Positions 19,661 to 28,947 of a stretch of 64,000 nucleotides of DNA are shown here, piece by piece. The stretch is from Sulfurospirillum cavolei. Lineage in GTDB: Bacteria > Campylobacterota > Campylobacteria > Campylobacterales > Sulfurospirillaceae. Position numbers and translations under genes: made by a program. The notes beneath the pieces are model-generated. The model was not told the DNA's origin. It saw only the letters and a list, made by a program, of their open reading frames with translations, and made no database searches. The first letter of the stretch is position 1. Each line of letters opens with the position of its first letter. The stretch spans positions 434,001 to 498,000 of the forward strand of contig NZ_AP014724.1 in NCBI RefSeq assembly GCF_001548055.1. The letters run 5' to 3'.

Positions 19661-20326
19661 ATGTTTCATTGGTTAGAAAAAAACCCATTCTTTTTTGCGG
19701 TAGGCGTCTTTTTAGTCATTGCCTATGCCGGTATCGTTACCATCCTTCCTGACTTTATGGAAAGCGCACGTCCCGTTACGGGAACAAAACCGTATACGGT
19801 ATTGGAACTTGCAGGTCGACATGTGTATATTAAAGACAGCTGTAACGCCTGCCATTCACAATTGATCCGTCCTTTCAAATCTGAGACAGACCGTTACGGT
19901 ATGTACTCTTTAAGCGGCGAGTATGCGTATGATAGGCCGTTCCTTTGGGGTTCTAAACGAACGGGACCTGACTTGATGAGGGTCGGTAACTACAGAACGA
20001 CGGACTGGCACGAATATCACATGTTAGATCCGATCAGCGTTGTCCCTGGCTCTATCATGCCGGCGTATAAACATATGTTTAAAAATAATGCAGACATTGA
20101 AACGGCGTATGCGGAAGCATTAACCGTGAAAAAAGTATTCAATGTTCCTTACGATCAAGCGGATATGCCACAACTCGGAACGTACGACGAATCGAAAAAA
20201 GCGGTCATGGAACAAGCGGCTGCTATCGTTGCCGATATGAAGAGTACGGAAGTAAAAGAGGCATTTAAACGCGGTGAGATCAAAGAGATTGTTGCATTAA
20301 TCGCCTATCTCAATAGCTTAAAATAA
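19661..20326 (+). CDS. ccoO: cbb3-type oxidase monoheme c subunit II
   Basis: CcoO carries one covalent heme c and passes electrons to CcoN. It has an N-terminal membrane anchor (about residues 10-32) and a periplasmic domain with the heme site CNACHS at 61-66. A methionine axial ligand is probably in PGSIMPAYKHM. The length of 221 residues fits. It lies 15 bases after ccoN. Confidence 0.97.
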   Translation: MFHWLEKNPFFFAVGVFLVIAYAGIVTILPDFMESARPVTGTKPYTVLELAGRHVYIKDSCNACHSQLIRPFKSETDRYGMYSLSGEYAYDRPFLWGSKRTGPDLMRVGNYRTTDWHEYHMLDPISVVPGSIMPAYKHMFKNNADIETAYAEALTVKKVFNVPYDQADMPQLGTYDESKKAVMEQAAAIVADMKSTEVKEAFKRGEIKEIVALIAYLNSLK

Positions 20327-20336
20327 GGTGTCAGCG

Positions 20337-20552
20337 GTGGAAATGGAAACAATCAGAGAATTACAGGCTTATGGTTATATTTTTGCTACGATTTTTTTAT
20401 CGGTCATTATGTACGGTTATTTGTACCATCTTTATAAAGCCGAAAAAAAAGGCACAAGGAACTATGAGCAGTATGCCAATATTGCTTTAAACGACAATAT
20501 TGACGATGCTCCGATTGAATCTCGAACACCGTCCAACAAAGAGAAAGAATAA
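20337..20552 (+). CDS. ccoQ: cbb3-type oxidase small subunit CcoQ
   Basis: A small single-helix membrane protein (ATIFLSVIMYGYLYHLY) with a charged tail, in the place of CcoQ, which stabilises the cbb3 complex. An upstream GTG at 20328 is only a base from the TAAGG Shine-Dalgarno, whereas the GTG at 20337 is eight bases from it and is preferred. An ATG at 20343 is also possible. Confidence 0.87.
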   Translation: MEMETIRELQAYGYIFATIFLSVIMYGYLYHLYKAEKKGTRNYEQYANIALNDNIDDAPIESRTPSNKEKE

Positions 20553-20565
20553 AGAGGAGCAATAT

Positions 20566-21414
20566 ATGAATTGGCTGAATGATAATGTAAATGCATTAGC
20601 ATTGCTTGGTGCAGCAGCAATTTTAATTCTCAGCATCGGTGTTTCTTTAAAATATATCAAACAGATGAAAACCGATAAGAGTACCGGAGAATTAACGAAA
20701 GAGAATTGGGACGGCATCGGCGAATATAAAAACGCACTTCCTATCGGTTGGGCACTTTCATTCGTCGGAACGATCGTATGGGCTTTGTGGTATTTCTTAG
20801 CGGGATATCCTTTGGCAAGCTATAACAAAATCGGTGAGTACAACGAAGAAGTGAAAAGCTATAACGCGCAATTCGAGAAAAAATTTGCCAATCCCGATCA
20901 AGCAACGCTTATGAGTATGGGTGAGGGTGTTTTCTTGGTACAATGTGCACCGTGCCACGGCGTGACGGGTGACGGTATGAACGGCAAAGCGGCAAACTTT
21001 GCTAAATGGGGTAACGAAGAAGCGATCGTCGCATCGATCTTAAACGGTGCGAAAGGCTCAAGCTATCCTCTTGGCGAAATGCCCTCCGGTTTACTTGACG
21101 CTGAGAGCGCAAAAGCGGTTGCCGCTTACGTTATGCAAGAAGTTTCTTCGGTTAAAAAGAGCAAAAACCCTGCATTGGTTGAAAGCGGTCGTGCTCTTTG
21201 GGCAACATGTGCGGCATGCCACGGCGAAGACGGTAAAGGTATGGACGGCAGTGCTCCGGATCTTAGTACGTACGGCACGGCGAAGTTTGTTGCTAACGTC
21301 CTTAATATGGGCAAAAAAGGCACAATCGGAAATATGCCGCAATTTAACGACGGACGTTTAACCAATATTCAAAAAACAGCGGTTGGCACGTATGTCAGCT
21401 CTTTAGCGAAATAA
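20566..21414 (+). CDS. ccoP: cbb3-type oxidase diheme c subunit III
   Basis: CcoP has two heme c sites: CAPCHG at 127-132 and CAACHG at 215-220. Two N-terminal hydrophobic segments anchor it (about 8-28 and 55-78). It passes electrons from cytochrome c to CcoO. An open frame continues upstream, but AGAGGAG before the ATG at 20566 fixes the start. The length of 282 residues is usual for the Campylobacterota form. Confidence 0.96.
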   Translation: MNWLNDNVNALALLGAAAILILSIGVSLKYIKQMKTDKSTGELTKENWDGIGEYKNALPIGWALSFVGTIVWALWYFLAGYPLASYNKIGEYNEEVKSYNAQFEKKFANPDQATLMSMGEGVFLVQCAPCHGVTGDGMNGKAANFAKWGNEEAIVASILNGAKGSSYPLGEMPSGLLDAESAKAVAAYVMQEVSSVKKSKNPALVESGRALWATCAACHGEDGKGMDGSAPDLSTYGTAKFVANVLNMGKKGTIGNMPQFNDGRLTNIQKTAVGTYVSSLAK

Positions 21415-21424
21415 GGATCAGTCG

Positions 21425-21637
21425 ATGGAAAATACAAATCGTAACGTATTTGGACTCAACGGCATTACGGGAATGTTGATTGCAACGGTGTTGTTGCTCT
21501 CGATTTTAGGCGTATTGACGTTTTTTGGCTTGAAGGCACAACAAGCAGTTGCTGATAAACCTTATAAGCTAACGGATCCGCAAGCGCTTCAAATGCGAGA
21601 CGCCGCGAATGCGAATCAAAAAGTTATCGCAAAGTAA
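21425..21637 (+). CDS. small membrane protein, DUF4006 family
   Basis: A 70-residue protein with one hydrophobic helix (GMLIATVLLLSILGVLTFFG) and a short polar tail. I recognise it as the DUF4006 type that follows ccoP in Campylobacterota (Cj1486c position). It probably acts in or near the cbb3 complex; no biochemical role is known to me. Confidence 0.82.
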   Translation: MENTNRNVFGLNGITGMLIATVLLLSILGVLTFFGLKAQQAVADKPYKLTDPQALQMRDAANANQKVIAK

Positions 21638-21649
21638 GGGAGAAGTAAA

Positions 21650-21751
21650 ATGGCTGAAAATATGGATAAAATCATAACGTTCGGATTGGTCGTGCTTGCT
21701 CTTGTAACGGCTTGGGCAGTGTTAACGCCTCATCATCTTTTTGTTGGCTAA
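21650..21751 (+). CDS. 33-residue single-helix membrane protein
   Basis: A small open frame starts at ATG, with GGGAGAAG seven bases upstream. It encodes one membrane helix (IITFGLVVLALVTAWAVLTP) between short polar ends. Its TAA overlaps the next ATG (TAATG), so it is coupled to the following gene. It fills an otherwise empty 113-base gap inside the cbb3 accessory operon. The size and location suggest a cbb3 assembly or stability peptide; that is inference. Confidence 0.7.
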   Translation: MAENMDKIITFGLVVLALVTAWAVLTPHHLFVG

Positions 21752-22362
21752 TGAAAAGCTTAGTAACGATTCGAAAAGTAAAGGGGCTCATGCTCCTTTG
21801 CTTTTTGACCTTAGTCTGTCCGCAGATCGTTTTTGCCAAAGATTTTGTCGTACACGATTCGATTTTGGAAGAGAGAACCGCTCAGAAAATTGAAGAGATG
21901 GGCAGTGAGCTTTTTGCCAAAAGCGGGGTTCAAGTCTTTTTGATCGCAAAACAAAACAGCGATGAAGAGATCGTGGCGTTTGAAAAAAACTTTGCCAAAG
22001 ACCTTAACGGTTCTTATGTTTTATTGACGCTTTTTTTAGAGCAAAAGAAAGTCGATATTTACGCTTCAAGCGATATGGAAAAAGCCTTTGATAAAGAGGC
22101 GGTTTTATCGCCGCTTCCGTGGAAAGGGACGATTATTCCGCTTTTGACGACGAAGAAAAACGACGTCAGCGCGGGAGCCGCGTTACTCAACGGCTATGCA
22201 GACGTTGTGGAGCAAATTGCGGCATTTAAAAAGGTTGATTTACAAAGCGCGATCGGAAGTTCCAACAAAACGACGATCAATCTTGTGCGCCTCGGAGTTT
22301 ACGGATTTGTAGGCTTTTTGGTTGTTTTAATGCTTTATAGAAGGATGAAAAACCGTGGCTAA
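21751..22362 (+). CDS. TPM-domain-like membrane-anchored periplasmic protein
   Basis: Residues 1-28 form a signal peptide (MLLCFLTLVCPQIVFAKD). A periplasmic alpha/beta domain of about 140 residues resembles the TPM family (the pattern EERTAQKIEEMGSELFAKSG, then AALLNGYADVVEQI). A C-terminal helix (VRLGVYGFVGFLVVLMLYRR) anchors it. The start overlaps the previous small gene by one base. An upstream GTG frame would only extend into that gene. It matches Cj1485c/1484c by position; the role is unknown, presumably in oxidase biogenesis. Confidence 0.7.
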   Translation: MKSLVTIRKVKGLMLLCFLTLVCPQIVFAKDFVVHDSILEERTAQKIEEMGSELFAKSGVQVFLIAKQNSDEEIVAFEKNFAKDLNGSYVLLTLFLEQKKVDIYASSDMEKAFDKEAVLSPLPWKGTIIPLLTTKKNDVSAGAALLNGYADVVEQIAAFKKVDLQSAIGSSNKTTINLVRLGVYGFVGFLVVLMLYRRMKNRG

Positions 22363-22849
22363 AACGAAAAGTGAAAGAAATTATTATCCGCATGCCGTTA
22401 TCGGTATGATTTTAGGAATGGTCGTTGCATGCGGTTGGGTGATTAAAATCGCCGTGAGCAATCCGGTCGAAATGGATACGTTTTATATGGAAAAGTATCA
22501 AAAAGTCGATCATAACATCAATAAAATTTTAGATCTTCAGGCAAAATTTGATGCAAAGTTTGATCTTGCGTATTCGACGGAAAAATTCGAGATAGGACAA
22601 AACAGTTTTACCTTGCGTTTAACCGGTAAAAGCGGTCAACCTATCGATAATGCCGATGTGACGCTCATGCTCTCACGACCTGACAGCAACAAAGAAAACC
22701 AAGAGATGAAACCCTCTCACGTTCAAAACGGCAATTACACTTTTGGACCTTTTGAGATTACCAAGCCCGGACGCTGGCAGATCTTAAGTAAAATAGAAGT
22801 AGGCGAATTTAAAGGTTATCATAAAAACGAAGCCTACGCAGCGCAATAG
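22355..22849 (+). CDS. FixH-like membrane protein
   Basis: A 164-residue protein starting at GTG inside the end of the previous gene. It has one N-terminal membrane helix (AVIGMILGMVVACGWVIKIA) and a periplasmic beta-rich domain (FTLRLTGKSGQPIDNADVTL and GPFEITKPGRWQILSKI) that fits the FixH/YtkA-like group. FixH proteins are linked to cbb3 oxidase assembly and copper supply. Last gene of the cbb3 run before the terminator. Confidence 0.82.
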   Translation: MAKTKSERNYYPHAVIGMILGMVVACGWVIKIAVSNPVEMDTFYMEKYQKVDHNINKILDLQAKFDAKFDLAYSTEKFEIGQNSFTLRLTGKSGQPIDNADVTLMLSRPDSNKENQEMKPSHVQNGNYTFGPFEITKPGRWQILSKIEVGEFKGYHKNEAYAAQ

Positions 22850-22872
22850 TTCCCCCTTTTCTCCTAATAACA

Positions 22873-22904
22873 GGCGGTAAGATAAGTTGTGTGGTCTTAC
22901 CGCC
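22873..22904 (+). terminator. terminator ending the cbb3 operon
   Basis: GGCGGTAAGA and TCTTACCGCC form a perfect 10-bp stem around a 12-base loop, followed by ATTTCATT. It lies 23 bases after the FixH-like gene. Confidence 0.75.
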
Positions 22905-22947
22905 ATTTCATTCTGACATAAAAATCCCTCTCAAATCTTTCCTTTGT

Positions 22948-22953
22948 TATAAT
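22948..22953 (+). promoter_or_regulatory. -10 box of the addB promoter
   Basis: TATAAT preceded by TTTGT lies 28 bases upstream of the addB ATG, downstream of the cbb3 terminator. GAGGA is the Shine-Dalgarno. Confidence 0.6.
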
Positions 22954-22980
22954 GTCCGCATCAAATAAGAGTGAGGAAAG

Positions 22981-25329
22981 ATGTTAGAAGTTTTTGCAAC
23001 CAGTCGTGCGGTACGCTCTTTTTATGAAACCTTTAGCGATGCAACTGCCCTTCTTCCTAAAGCCATCACCATAGCAGAGCTGGAACAAAAAGCAGTTCTT
23101 GTCCCTCGCCTTTGCCTCGTCGATGAGGATATGCGCGTGCTTTTGATGCAAGAAGCATCGCGTTTTACACAGTTTGAGCTTTTGCACATCGAGCGGGAGT
23201 TTTTTACCTTTTTAAAAAACTCCACCTATCTGTTTCGCTTTTTTGAAGAACTCAGCCACGAAAAAGTAGCCCTAGAATCTTTGATGCAAGCCGATACCTA
23301 TGAACATTATGCCGAACACCTTGAAGTGTTGCAAACGCTTTTAAAACACTACAAAGCACAGCTTTCTAAACACAGCTTTTATGATCGCATTACGTTGCCG
23401 GAGTTGTATGAGCTCAACAGTGACTACCTCTGCTCTTTGGGTGCTGTGCGTATACATTTAGAGGGTTTTTTGAGCCGTTTTGAGATGGAGCTTTTGCAAA
23501 GCATTGCAACGCTCATACCTTTACATGTAAACGTTACTATCAACGCGTACAACCAAAAAATGGCACGGCTCTTTCGCGAGCTTGGCATCGAGCTGGAGCA
23601 AAACAACCATTATGAGATCGATCTTACTTCCAAAAAGATTTTACATGTAAAGCCTCAAACTCCCATCAACCAAGAAAAAGCAGTCTTTGGTTTCTCTTCA
23701 CGAATGGCGCAAATAAGCTATGTGCAAAGTACCATCGCGCAGTTTGTGGAAGAGGGGTTGAATCCCGAAGAGATCGTGGTGGTTTTACCGGATGAACGTT
23801 TCGCTGAAATGATGAGAGCGTTTGATACTTGGCACAATCTTAACTTTGCGATGGGAATTAGCCTCAAGCAGAGCCAGTTTTACCAAAAACTAAGCGCGCT
23901 TGAAAAAGCGATGCGCAACGACGAGATCGAAGATCATCTGCGTTTGGAACGCTTGAAAATCAAGTCCGAAACCCTGCTTACATGTAAAGAGATTTGGCAT
24001 CAAAAAGTTTCTGCTGAGGCGGCAATGATTTTTTTTGAAAGTGTGCTTGCCCAAGAGGAAAAAGAGCAGAAAAACCCGCTGTTTCAAGAGGCGTTTTTTG
24101 CCTTTACCCACTTTTTAAAACACGCTCCTGCCCTTCGTTTTGAGCAGGTCACCAAGCTTTTGCTCAACCGCCTTGGTGTACTGACGCAAGATGATGTCAG
24201 AGGCGGAAAAGTGACCGTTTTGGGGGTACTTGAAACCAGAGGCGTGGCGTACAAAGGGGTGATCGTGGTCGATTTTAACGATGAGTTTGTGCCCAAACGA
24301 AGCCAAAAAGACCTCTTTCTCTCCTCCTCCGTACGTGCTCATGCAGGGCTTCCGACCAAGCGTGATCGTGAAAATCTACAACGTTACTACTACCATCAGC
24401 TCTTTTCACGCGCGCAAAAAGTTGCTATTGCATATGTGAAAAACGAAACCTCTATGCCTTCGCGCTTTTTAGACGAACTTGGATTTGATACGAGCATCAT
24501 GGCAGACGAGAAAGCGTTGCAACCGCTTCTGTTTGAACGCCATGCGCCCAAAGCACTGTACGAACAGCCTTTTATCGACGCGCCGCACGATCTAAAAGCG
24601 TTTCCACTCTCCGCAACGAAGCTCAAAACCCTGCTTACATGTAAACGTCAGTTTTACTTTCGCTACCTCGCACACCTCAAAGAGGCGAAGATGCCAAGCA
24701 GTGTGATCGATGAGCAAACGATTGGGATAGCGCTTCATAACGTGCTTGAAGATGCCATCTGCGATGAAGCGTTGCGTGATGAGAAAAGCCTTTACACTGC
24801 CATCGAAACACGTTTGAAAGAGCAGAACAGACATGAAGTGTGGGGCTATTTCGTTGACTTGTGGCTTGAAAAACTGCGCCCGTTTATGCGCCATGAAGTG
24901 GAACGTTTTGAAGAGGGATTTTCTGTTTTCAAAAAAGAGTTTTCGCACAGAATTTCGTATGAGGGTTTTACACTAGAAGGGCAGATGGATCGCATCGATC
25001 ACAAAGCGGGAAAACTCTTCGTGATTGACTATAAAAGCGGAAAAGTGCCCATAACGAGCGAGCGAACATTAGAGAGCACCGTCGATTTTCAACTGGTCTT
25101 TTACACGCTGATCGCCGGTGATTTGGGAGAGGTTGCGAGGGTCTATTATTACGACCTCAAAGAGGGTGTTTTGGTGGAAGATGGCTTTTTGGAAGAGAAA
25201 AAAGCACTTTTACATGTAAAACTTTTGGAGCTATCTAAACCGATCAATGGGTATGAACTTTGCGATGAGATCAAGCATTGCAGGCTGTGTCCGTATGTGC
25301 AGTTATGCGGAAGAGAGGAGCAGATATGA
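22981..25329 (+). CDS. addB: AddB-like nuclease subunit of the AddAB recombination complex
   Basis: AddB works with AddA to process double-strand breaks for RecA. The C-terminal RecB-type nuclease has DRIDHKAGKLFVIDYKSGK (catalytic Asp, then D-Y-K near 681). Four cysteines expected to hold an iron-sulfur cluster are seen: one in LLTCKRQF near 553 and three in CRLCPYVQLC near 766-775. No Walker A is found at the N-terminus, unlike Bacillus AddB. The length of 782 residues fits the Campylobacterota form. It overlaps addA by four bases (ATGA). Five copies of the TTACATGTAA palindrome lie within the gene. Confidence 0.9.
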   Translation: MLEVFATSRAVRSFYETFSDATALLPKAITIAELEQKAVLVPRLCLVDEDMRVLLMQEASRFTQFELLHIEREFFTFLKNSTYLFRFFEELSHEKVALESLMQADTYEHYAEHLEVLQTLLKHYKAQLSKHSFYDRITLPELYELNSDYLCSLGAVRIHLEGFLSRFEMELLQSIATLIPLHVNVTINAYNQKMARLFRELGIELEQNNHYEIDLTSKKILHVKPQTPINQEKAVFGFSSRMAQISYVQSTIAQFVEEGLNPEEIVVVLPDERFAEMMRAFDTWHNLNFAMGISLKQSQFYQKLSALEKAMRNDEIEDHLRLERLKIKSETLLTCKEIWHQKVSAEAAMIFFESVLAQEEKEQKNPLFQEAFFAFTHFLKHAPALRFEQVTKLLLNRLGVLTQDDVRGGKVTVLGVLETRGVAYKGVIVVDFNDEFVPKRSQKDLFLSSSVRAHAGLPTKRDRENLQRYYYHQLFSRAQKVAIAYVKNETSMPSRFLDELGFDTSIMADEKALQPLLFERHAPKALYEQPFIDAPHDLKAFPLSATKLKTLLTCKRQFYFRYLAHLKEAKMPSSVIDEQTIGIALHNVLEDAICDEALRDEKSLYTAIETRLKEQNRHEVWGYFVDLWLEKLRPFMRHEVERFEEGFSVFKKEFSHRISYEGFTLEGQMDRIDHKAGKLFVIDYKSGKVPITSERTLESTVDFQLVFYTLIAGDLGEVARVYYYDLKEGVLVEDGFLEEKKALLHVKLLELSKPINGYELCDEIKHCRLCPYVQLCGREEQI

Positions 25330-28046
25330 ATCTCAGTCCTTATTTAGCGCTTGAAGCCAGTGCAGGAAGTGGCAAAACCTTTGCGCTCAGTGTACGTTAC
25401 CTCTCGCTTCTGTTTATGGGTGCAAATCCGCAAAAGATCGTCGCACTTACCTTTACGAACAAGTCCGCCGCGGAGATGAAAACGCGCATCTTTGAGACGC
25501 TCAAACACTTGGAGAGCAAAGATGAGCTAGAAGCAATTGCCACGCAAACGGGCAAGTCTCAAGAGGTGTTGCTTGCACAAAAAGAGCGCGTGATGCAAAC
25601 CTTGCTTCAAGCCGACATCAAAATTTCAACGCTGGATTCTTTTTTCTCACTCATTTTGCGCCATTTCGCGTTACATGTAGGCTTGCAACCTGACTTTGTC
25701 GTCGGGCAAAAAAGGCTTGAGAGCGAGTTGGTGGAGCGTTTTATCCAAGGGTGCAAACGCCACAATCTTTACAACGCACTCATCGCGTTTAGCCTCACTG
25801 AAGACAAAAAACTGGGGGATCTTTTTAGCCTTTTAAACACGCTTTATCAGAAAAAATCAGAACTTGACGTGAGCACGTTGGAAGAGGGGAGTTATCCCTC
25901 CCTCAAACCGTGTTTGGATATTTTGGAGCGCATACGAGCGTACTTTGAGCAAAGCGGACTCTCGGCGCGTGGACTTGCGACGTTAAAAGCGCAGACGCTA
26001 GGCGATCTGCTTTCTAAAAAATACTTGGAGCGCGACGACTTTGGGTATTGGGACTATAAAAAGTATACCAATGAACAGGTTGATACGCTGTTAATGGAGC
26101 TCAAACACGCGTTAAACGCACATGTCAATGCCAAAGAAGCGTATTTTTTAGGACAACTGGGCAAACTGTTCGCGGTGTATGATGCGAGTCTTAGAGCTTT
26201 GATGAGCGAGTACGGCGAGCTTGCGTTTGATGACGTGACCAATCTGCTCTACACCCTTTTGCACCAAGAGATCAGCAAAGATTTTCTCTATTTTAGACTC
26301 GATGGTGCGATAGAGCATCTGCTCATCGATGAGTTTCAAGACACGAGCATCGTGCAGTACCAGATTTTACTGCCGATTATCGAAGAGATACGCGCAGGGC
26401 AAGGCGTGAAAGAGTTTAAAACACTCTTTTTTGTAGGCGATGTCAAGCAGTCGATTTATCGTTTTAGAGGAGGTGCTAAAGAGCTGTTTGGATACGCAAA
26501 GAAGAGTTTGCATCTAGACATCAACGCACTGGATACCAACTATCGAAGCAACGAATTGGTGGTGGATTTTGTCAATGAACTCTTTACATGTAAGATCAAA
26601 GGCTATGAACCGCAAAAGGTGGCAAAAGCTACGGGCGAGGGTTACATCAATGTGCGCATCGAAGAATCCATCGAGCCTTTGGTGTTGGAGGCAGTGGCAC
26701 TGCTTTTAAAAGAGGGAGTAAAGCCTAAAGACATCGCACTTTTAGTGCATACCAACAAAGACGCCAAAGCCTTTAAGGAACTTGTGCAAGCGCAGTTTCC
26801 TACTTTACATGTAAGGCTTGAAGCGACCTTAAAACTAATCGATGTGCGCTCCATCAAAGCCATCATTGCTCTGCTCAAATACCTCTACTTTGGCGATGAA
26901 CTCTACAAAGCGAGCTTTCTCGCACTCATCGGCGAGGCTTGGGATGCGCCGCTTTTTAAGTCAGCGTTTGATGTCAATGTCGCACCACTTCTTTTGGTAG
27001 AGAAGATCATTGAAACCTACAAGCTGTTTGATGGCAGTGCCGATCTGCTCAGTTTCCTAGAAGTTGCGAGCCGTTATGAGGAGATCGAGAGCTTTTTATT
27101 TGCGCTGGATGAGCTGAGTGATGAAGCCAAAAGTGAGGATGTAGACGGTCTTCGTGTTTTAACCGTTCATAAGTCCAAAGGCTTGGAGTTTGAGCACGTC
27201 ATCGTGTGTGATCGCCTCAGTCGCGACAACAACCGAAGTGACACGCTGTTGTGGCATTATGACGAAGTGGAGATCAAAGGGTTGTATCTGAGCATGGCAG
27301 GGCGCGAAACGGTGGATGATTCGTATGCCAAAGCCAAAGCGCATGAGAGTGCTTTAATGGTCGAAGACAGGCTTAACGCGCTTTATGTCGCTTTTACCAG
27401 AGCCAAACGTTCGCTTTTTGTCTGTGCGAAAGCGCAAAACAGTGCGTTTGAGATGCTGGAGCTGAGCACGACTGAGCGAGGTGCCATCAGCGCCTCCACA
27501 AAAGAAGTCGCCGTTGCGACAAGTACGATGCGCGTATACGAACCGAAACGTTACGGTGCGCAAGAGGTGGCAAGTGCTCCCGATGAGGAAGAGAGCGCTG
27601 AGATCGCTTCGATCACGTTTGGAATTGCACAGCACTATCTGCTTGAGATGATGGAGCGTTTTGATGAAGCTTCGCTCAAGTGTGCATACACCGCACTTCA
27701 AAACCGTTTTGCACCGCTTTTGGATGAGACGGCGATGAGGGCGATTTATCAGCGGGGTGAAAAGCTTATTTCTTGTAAAGCCTTTTTGGATTTGATTGAG
27801 GGTGCAAAAATCTTTAAAGAGCAACCGCTCATGTACCAAAAAGAGCGCAAGCAGATCGACCTTTTGCTTGAATTTCCAGATCGTATCGTTGTTGTGGACT
27901 ACAAAAGTTCGAAAAAGCAGAGTAGTAAACATCAAACGCAAATCAAGCTCTACCAAGACGCTCTTACGCAGATCTACAACTTGCCCGTGGAGGCGTATAT
28001 TTGCTATTTGCAAAACGAGGGTGTGGAGCTTCTTAAAAGCTTATAG
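25326..28046 (+). CDS. addA: AddA helicase-nuclease
   Basis: A UvrD/Rep-type helicase fused to a RecB nuclease (906 residues). Helicase motifs: ASAGSGKTF (11-19), LTFTNKSAAEMK, LLIDEFQDTS, VGDVKQSIYRFRGG, DTNYRSN, TVHKSKGLEF and LYVAFTRAKR. The nuclease DYKSSKK is near the C-terminus. An in-frame ATG 48 bases upstream lies inside addB, but GAGGAG sits just before the ATG at 25326. With AddB it resects DNA ends. Confidence 0.95.
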   Translation: MNLSPYLALEASAGSGKTFALSVRYLSLLFMGANPQKIVALTFTNKSAAEMKTRIFETLKHLESKDELEAIATQTGKSQEVLLAQKERVMQTLLQADIKISTLDSFFSLILRHFALHVGLQPDFVVGQKRLESELVERFIQGCKRHNLYNALIAFSLTEDKKLGDLFSLLNTLYQKKSELDVSTLEEGSYPSLKPCLDILERIRAYFEQSGLSARGLATLKAQTLGDLLSKKYLERDDFGYWDYKKYTNEQVDTLLMELKHALNAHVNAKEAYFLGQLGKLFAVYDASLRALMSEYGELAFDDVTNLLYTLLHQEISKDFLYFRLDGAIEHLLIDEFQDTSIVQYQILLPIIEEIRAGQGVKEFKTLFFVGDVKQSIYRFRGGAKELFGYAKKSLHLDINALDTNYRSNELVVDFVNELFTCKIKGYEPQKVAKATGEGYINVRIEESIEPLVLEAVALLLKEGVKPKDIALLVHTNKDAKAFKELVQAQFPTLHVRLEATLKLIDVRSIKAIIALLKYLYFGDELYKASFLALIGEAWDAPLFKSAFDVNVAPLLLVEKIIETYKLFDGSADLLSFLEVASRYEEIESFLFALDELSDEAKSEDVDGLRVLTVHKSKGLEFEHVIVCDRLSRDNNRSDTLLWHYDEVEIKGLYLSMAGRETVDDSYAKAKAHESALMVEDRLNALYVAFTRAKRSLFVCAKAQNSAFEMLELSTTERGAISASTKEVAVATSTMRVYEPKRYGAQEVASAPDEEESAEIASITFGIAQHYLLEMMERFDEASLKCAYTALQNRFAPLLDETAMRAIYQRGEKLISCKAFLDLIEGAKIFKEQPLMYQKERKQIDLLLEFPDRIVVVDYKSSKKQSSKHQTQIKLYQDALTQIYNLPVEAYICYLQNEGVELLKSL

Positions 28047-28127
28047 TACACTTAATTTCAGCGTTATTTAAGTATTATTTGATTACACTTGCACTTCGTT
28101 AAATAAATACGTCAAAGGTTATGACAC

Positions 28128-28556
28128 ATGAAAGCAACACTTGCGATTAAGCCAAGCGAAGTCAAACGCGACTGGATCGTAGTGGACGCTGCTGGTAAGC
28201 GATTTGGTAAAGTCCTTACAGAAGTAGCAACACTGCTCAGAGGCAAACATAAACCTTATTTTACTCCAAATGTTGATTGTGGCGATTTCGTTATCATCAT
28301 CAATGCGGAAAAAGTAGAGTTTAGTGGAACAAAATTAGACACAAAATTGTATCACAGACACACAGGATATTTCGGTGGCGTTAAAACTGAAAAATTGGGT
28401 GATCTTTTGAACAGCAACCCAGCAAAATTGTACAGACTTGCGGTAAGAGGCATGTTACCTAAAACAAATCTTGCTAAAGAGATGATCAAAAAGCTAAAAG
28501 TTTATGCCGGTAGTGAGCACCCTCACACAGCGCAAGTTAAAGCAGAGGTAAAGTAA
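28128..28556 (+). CDS. rplM: 50S ribosomal protein L13
   Basis: A 142-residue L13 with the usual [21 protein letters not shown] start, [18 protein letters not shown] and [19 protein letters not shown]. It binds 23S rRNA. Codon use differs from its neighbours (fewer ACG and CGA, more ACA and AAA), as expected for a highly expressed gene. A TACACT -10-like box is near 28085. It is followed one base later by rpsI. Confidence 0.98.
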   Translation: MKATLAIKPSEVKRDWIVVDAAGKRFGKVLTEVATLLRGKHKPYFTPNVDCGDFVIIINAEKVEFSGTKLDTKLYHRHTGYFGGVKTEKLGDLLNSNPAKLYRLAVRGMLPKTNLAKEMIKKLKVYAGSEHPHTAQVKAEVK

Positions 28557-28557
28557 T

Positions 28558-28947
28558 ATGGCAAAAGTATACGCAACCGGTAAAAGAAAAACAGCAATCG
28601 CTAAAGTATGGGTCACTCCAGGTAAAGGTAGCATTGTTGTCAATGGTATTGATTTTGAAGCGTGGCTTGGTGGTCATGAGACCATTAAAAAACGTGTTCG
28701 TCAACCTCTTGCTCTTACAAAACAAGAGACAAGTTTTGACATTAAAGCTGACACACTTGGTGGCGGTTATTCAGCACAAGCTGACGCACTTCGCCACGGT
28801 ATCTCTAAAGCACTTGCTTCTATGGACGCAGACTTTAGAGCGATCTTAAAACCACACGGCTTATTGACACGTGACTCACGTGTTGTTGAGCGTAAAAAAT
28901 ACGGTAAGAAAAAAGCGCGCCGTAGCCCACAATTCTCTAAACGTTAA
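28558..28947 (+). CDS. rpsI: 30S ribosomal protein S9
   Basis: A 129-residue S9 whose basic tail ([18 protein letters not shown]) reaches the decoding site. [15 protein letters not shown] and [19 protein letters not shown] are conserved. It forms the standard rplM-rpsI operon. The stop codon is the first part of a hairpin series. Confidence 0.98.
   Translation: MAKVYATGKRKTAIAKVWVTPGKGSIVVNGIDFEAWLGGHETIKKRVRQPLALTKQETSFDIKADTLGGGYSAQADALRHGISKALASMDADFRAILKPHGLLTRDSRVVERKKYGKKKARRSPQFSKR

Noticed and set aside
23521..26814. Regularly recurring TTACATGTAA as a possible CRISPR array
   Set aside because: Spacing is irregular, the word is only 10 bases and it lies inside coding sequence.
27354..28013. 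Minus-strand frame of 219 codons inside addA
   Set aside because: It lies opposite strongly conserved helicase and nuclease motifs and resembles no family.
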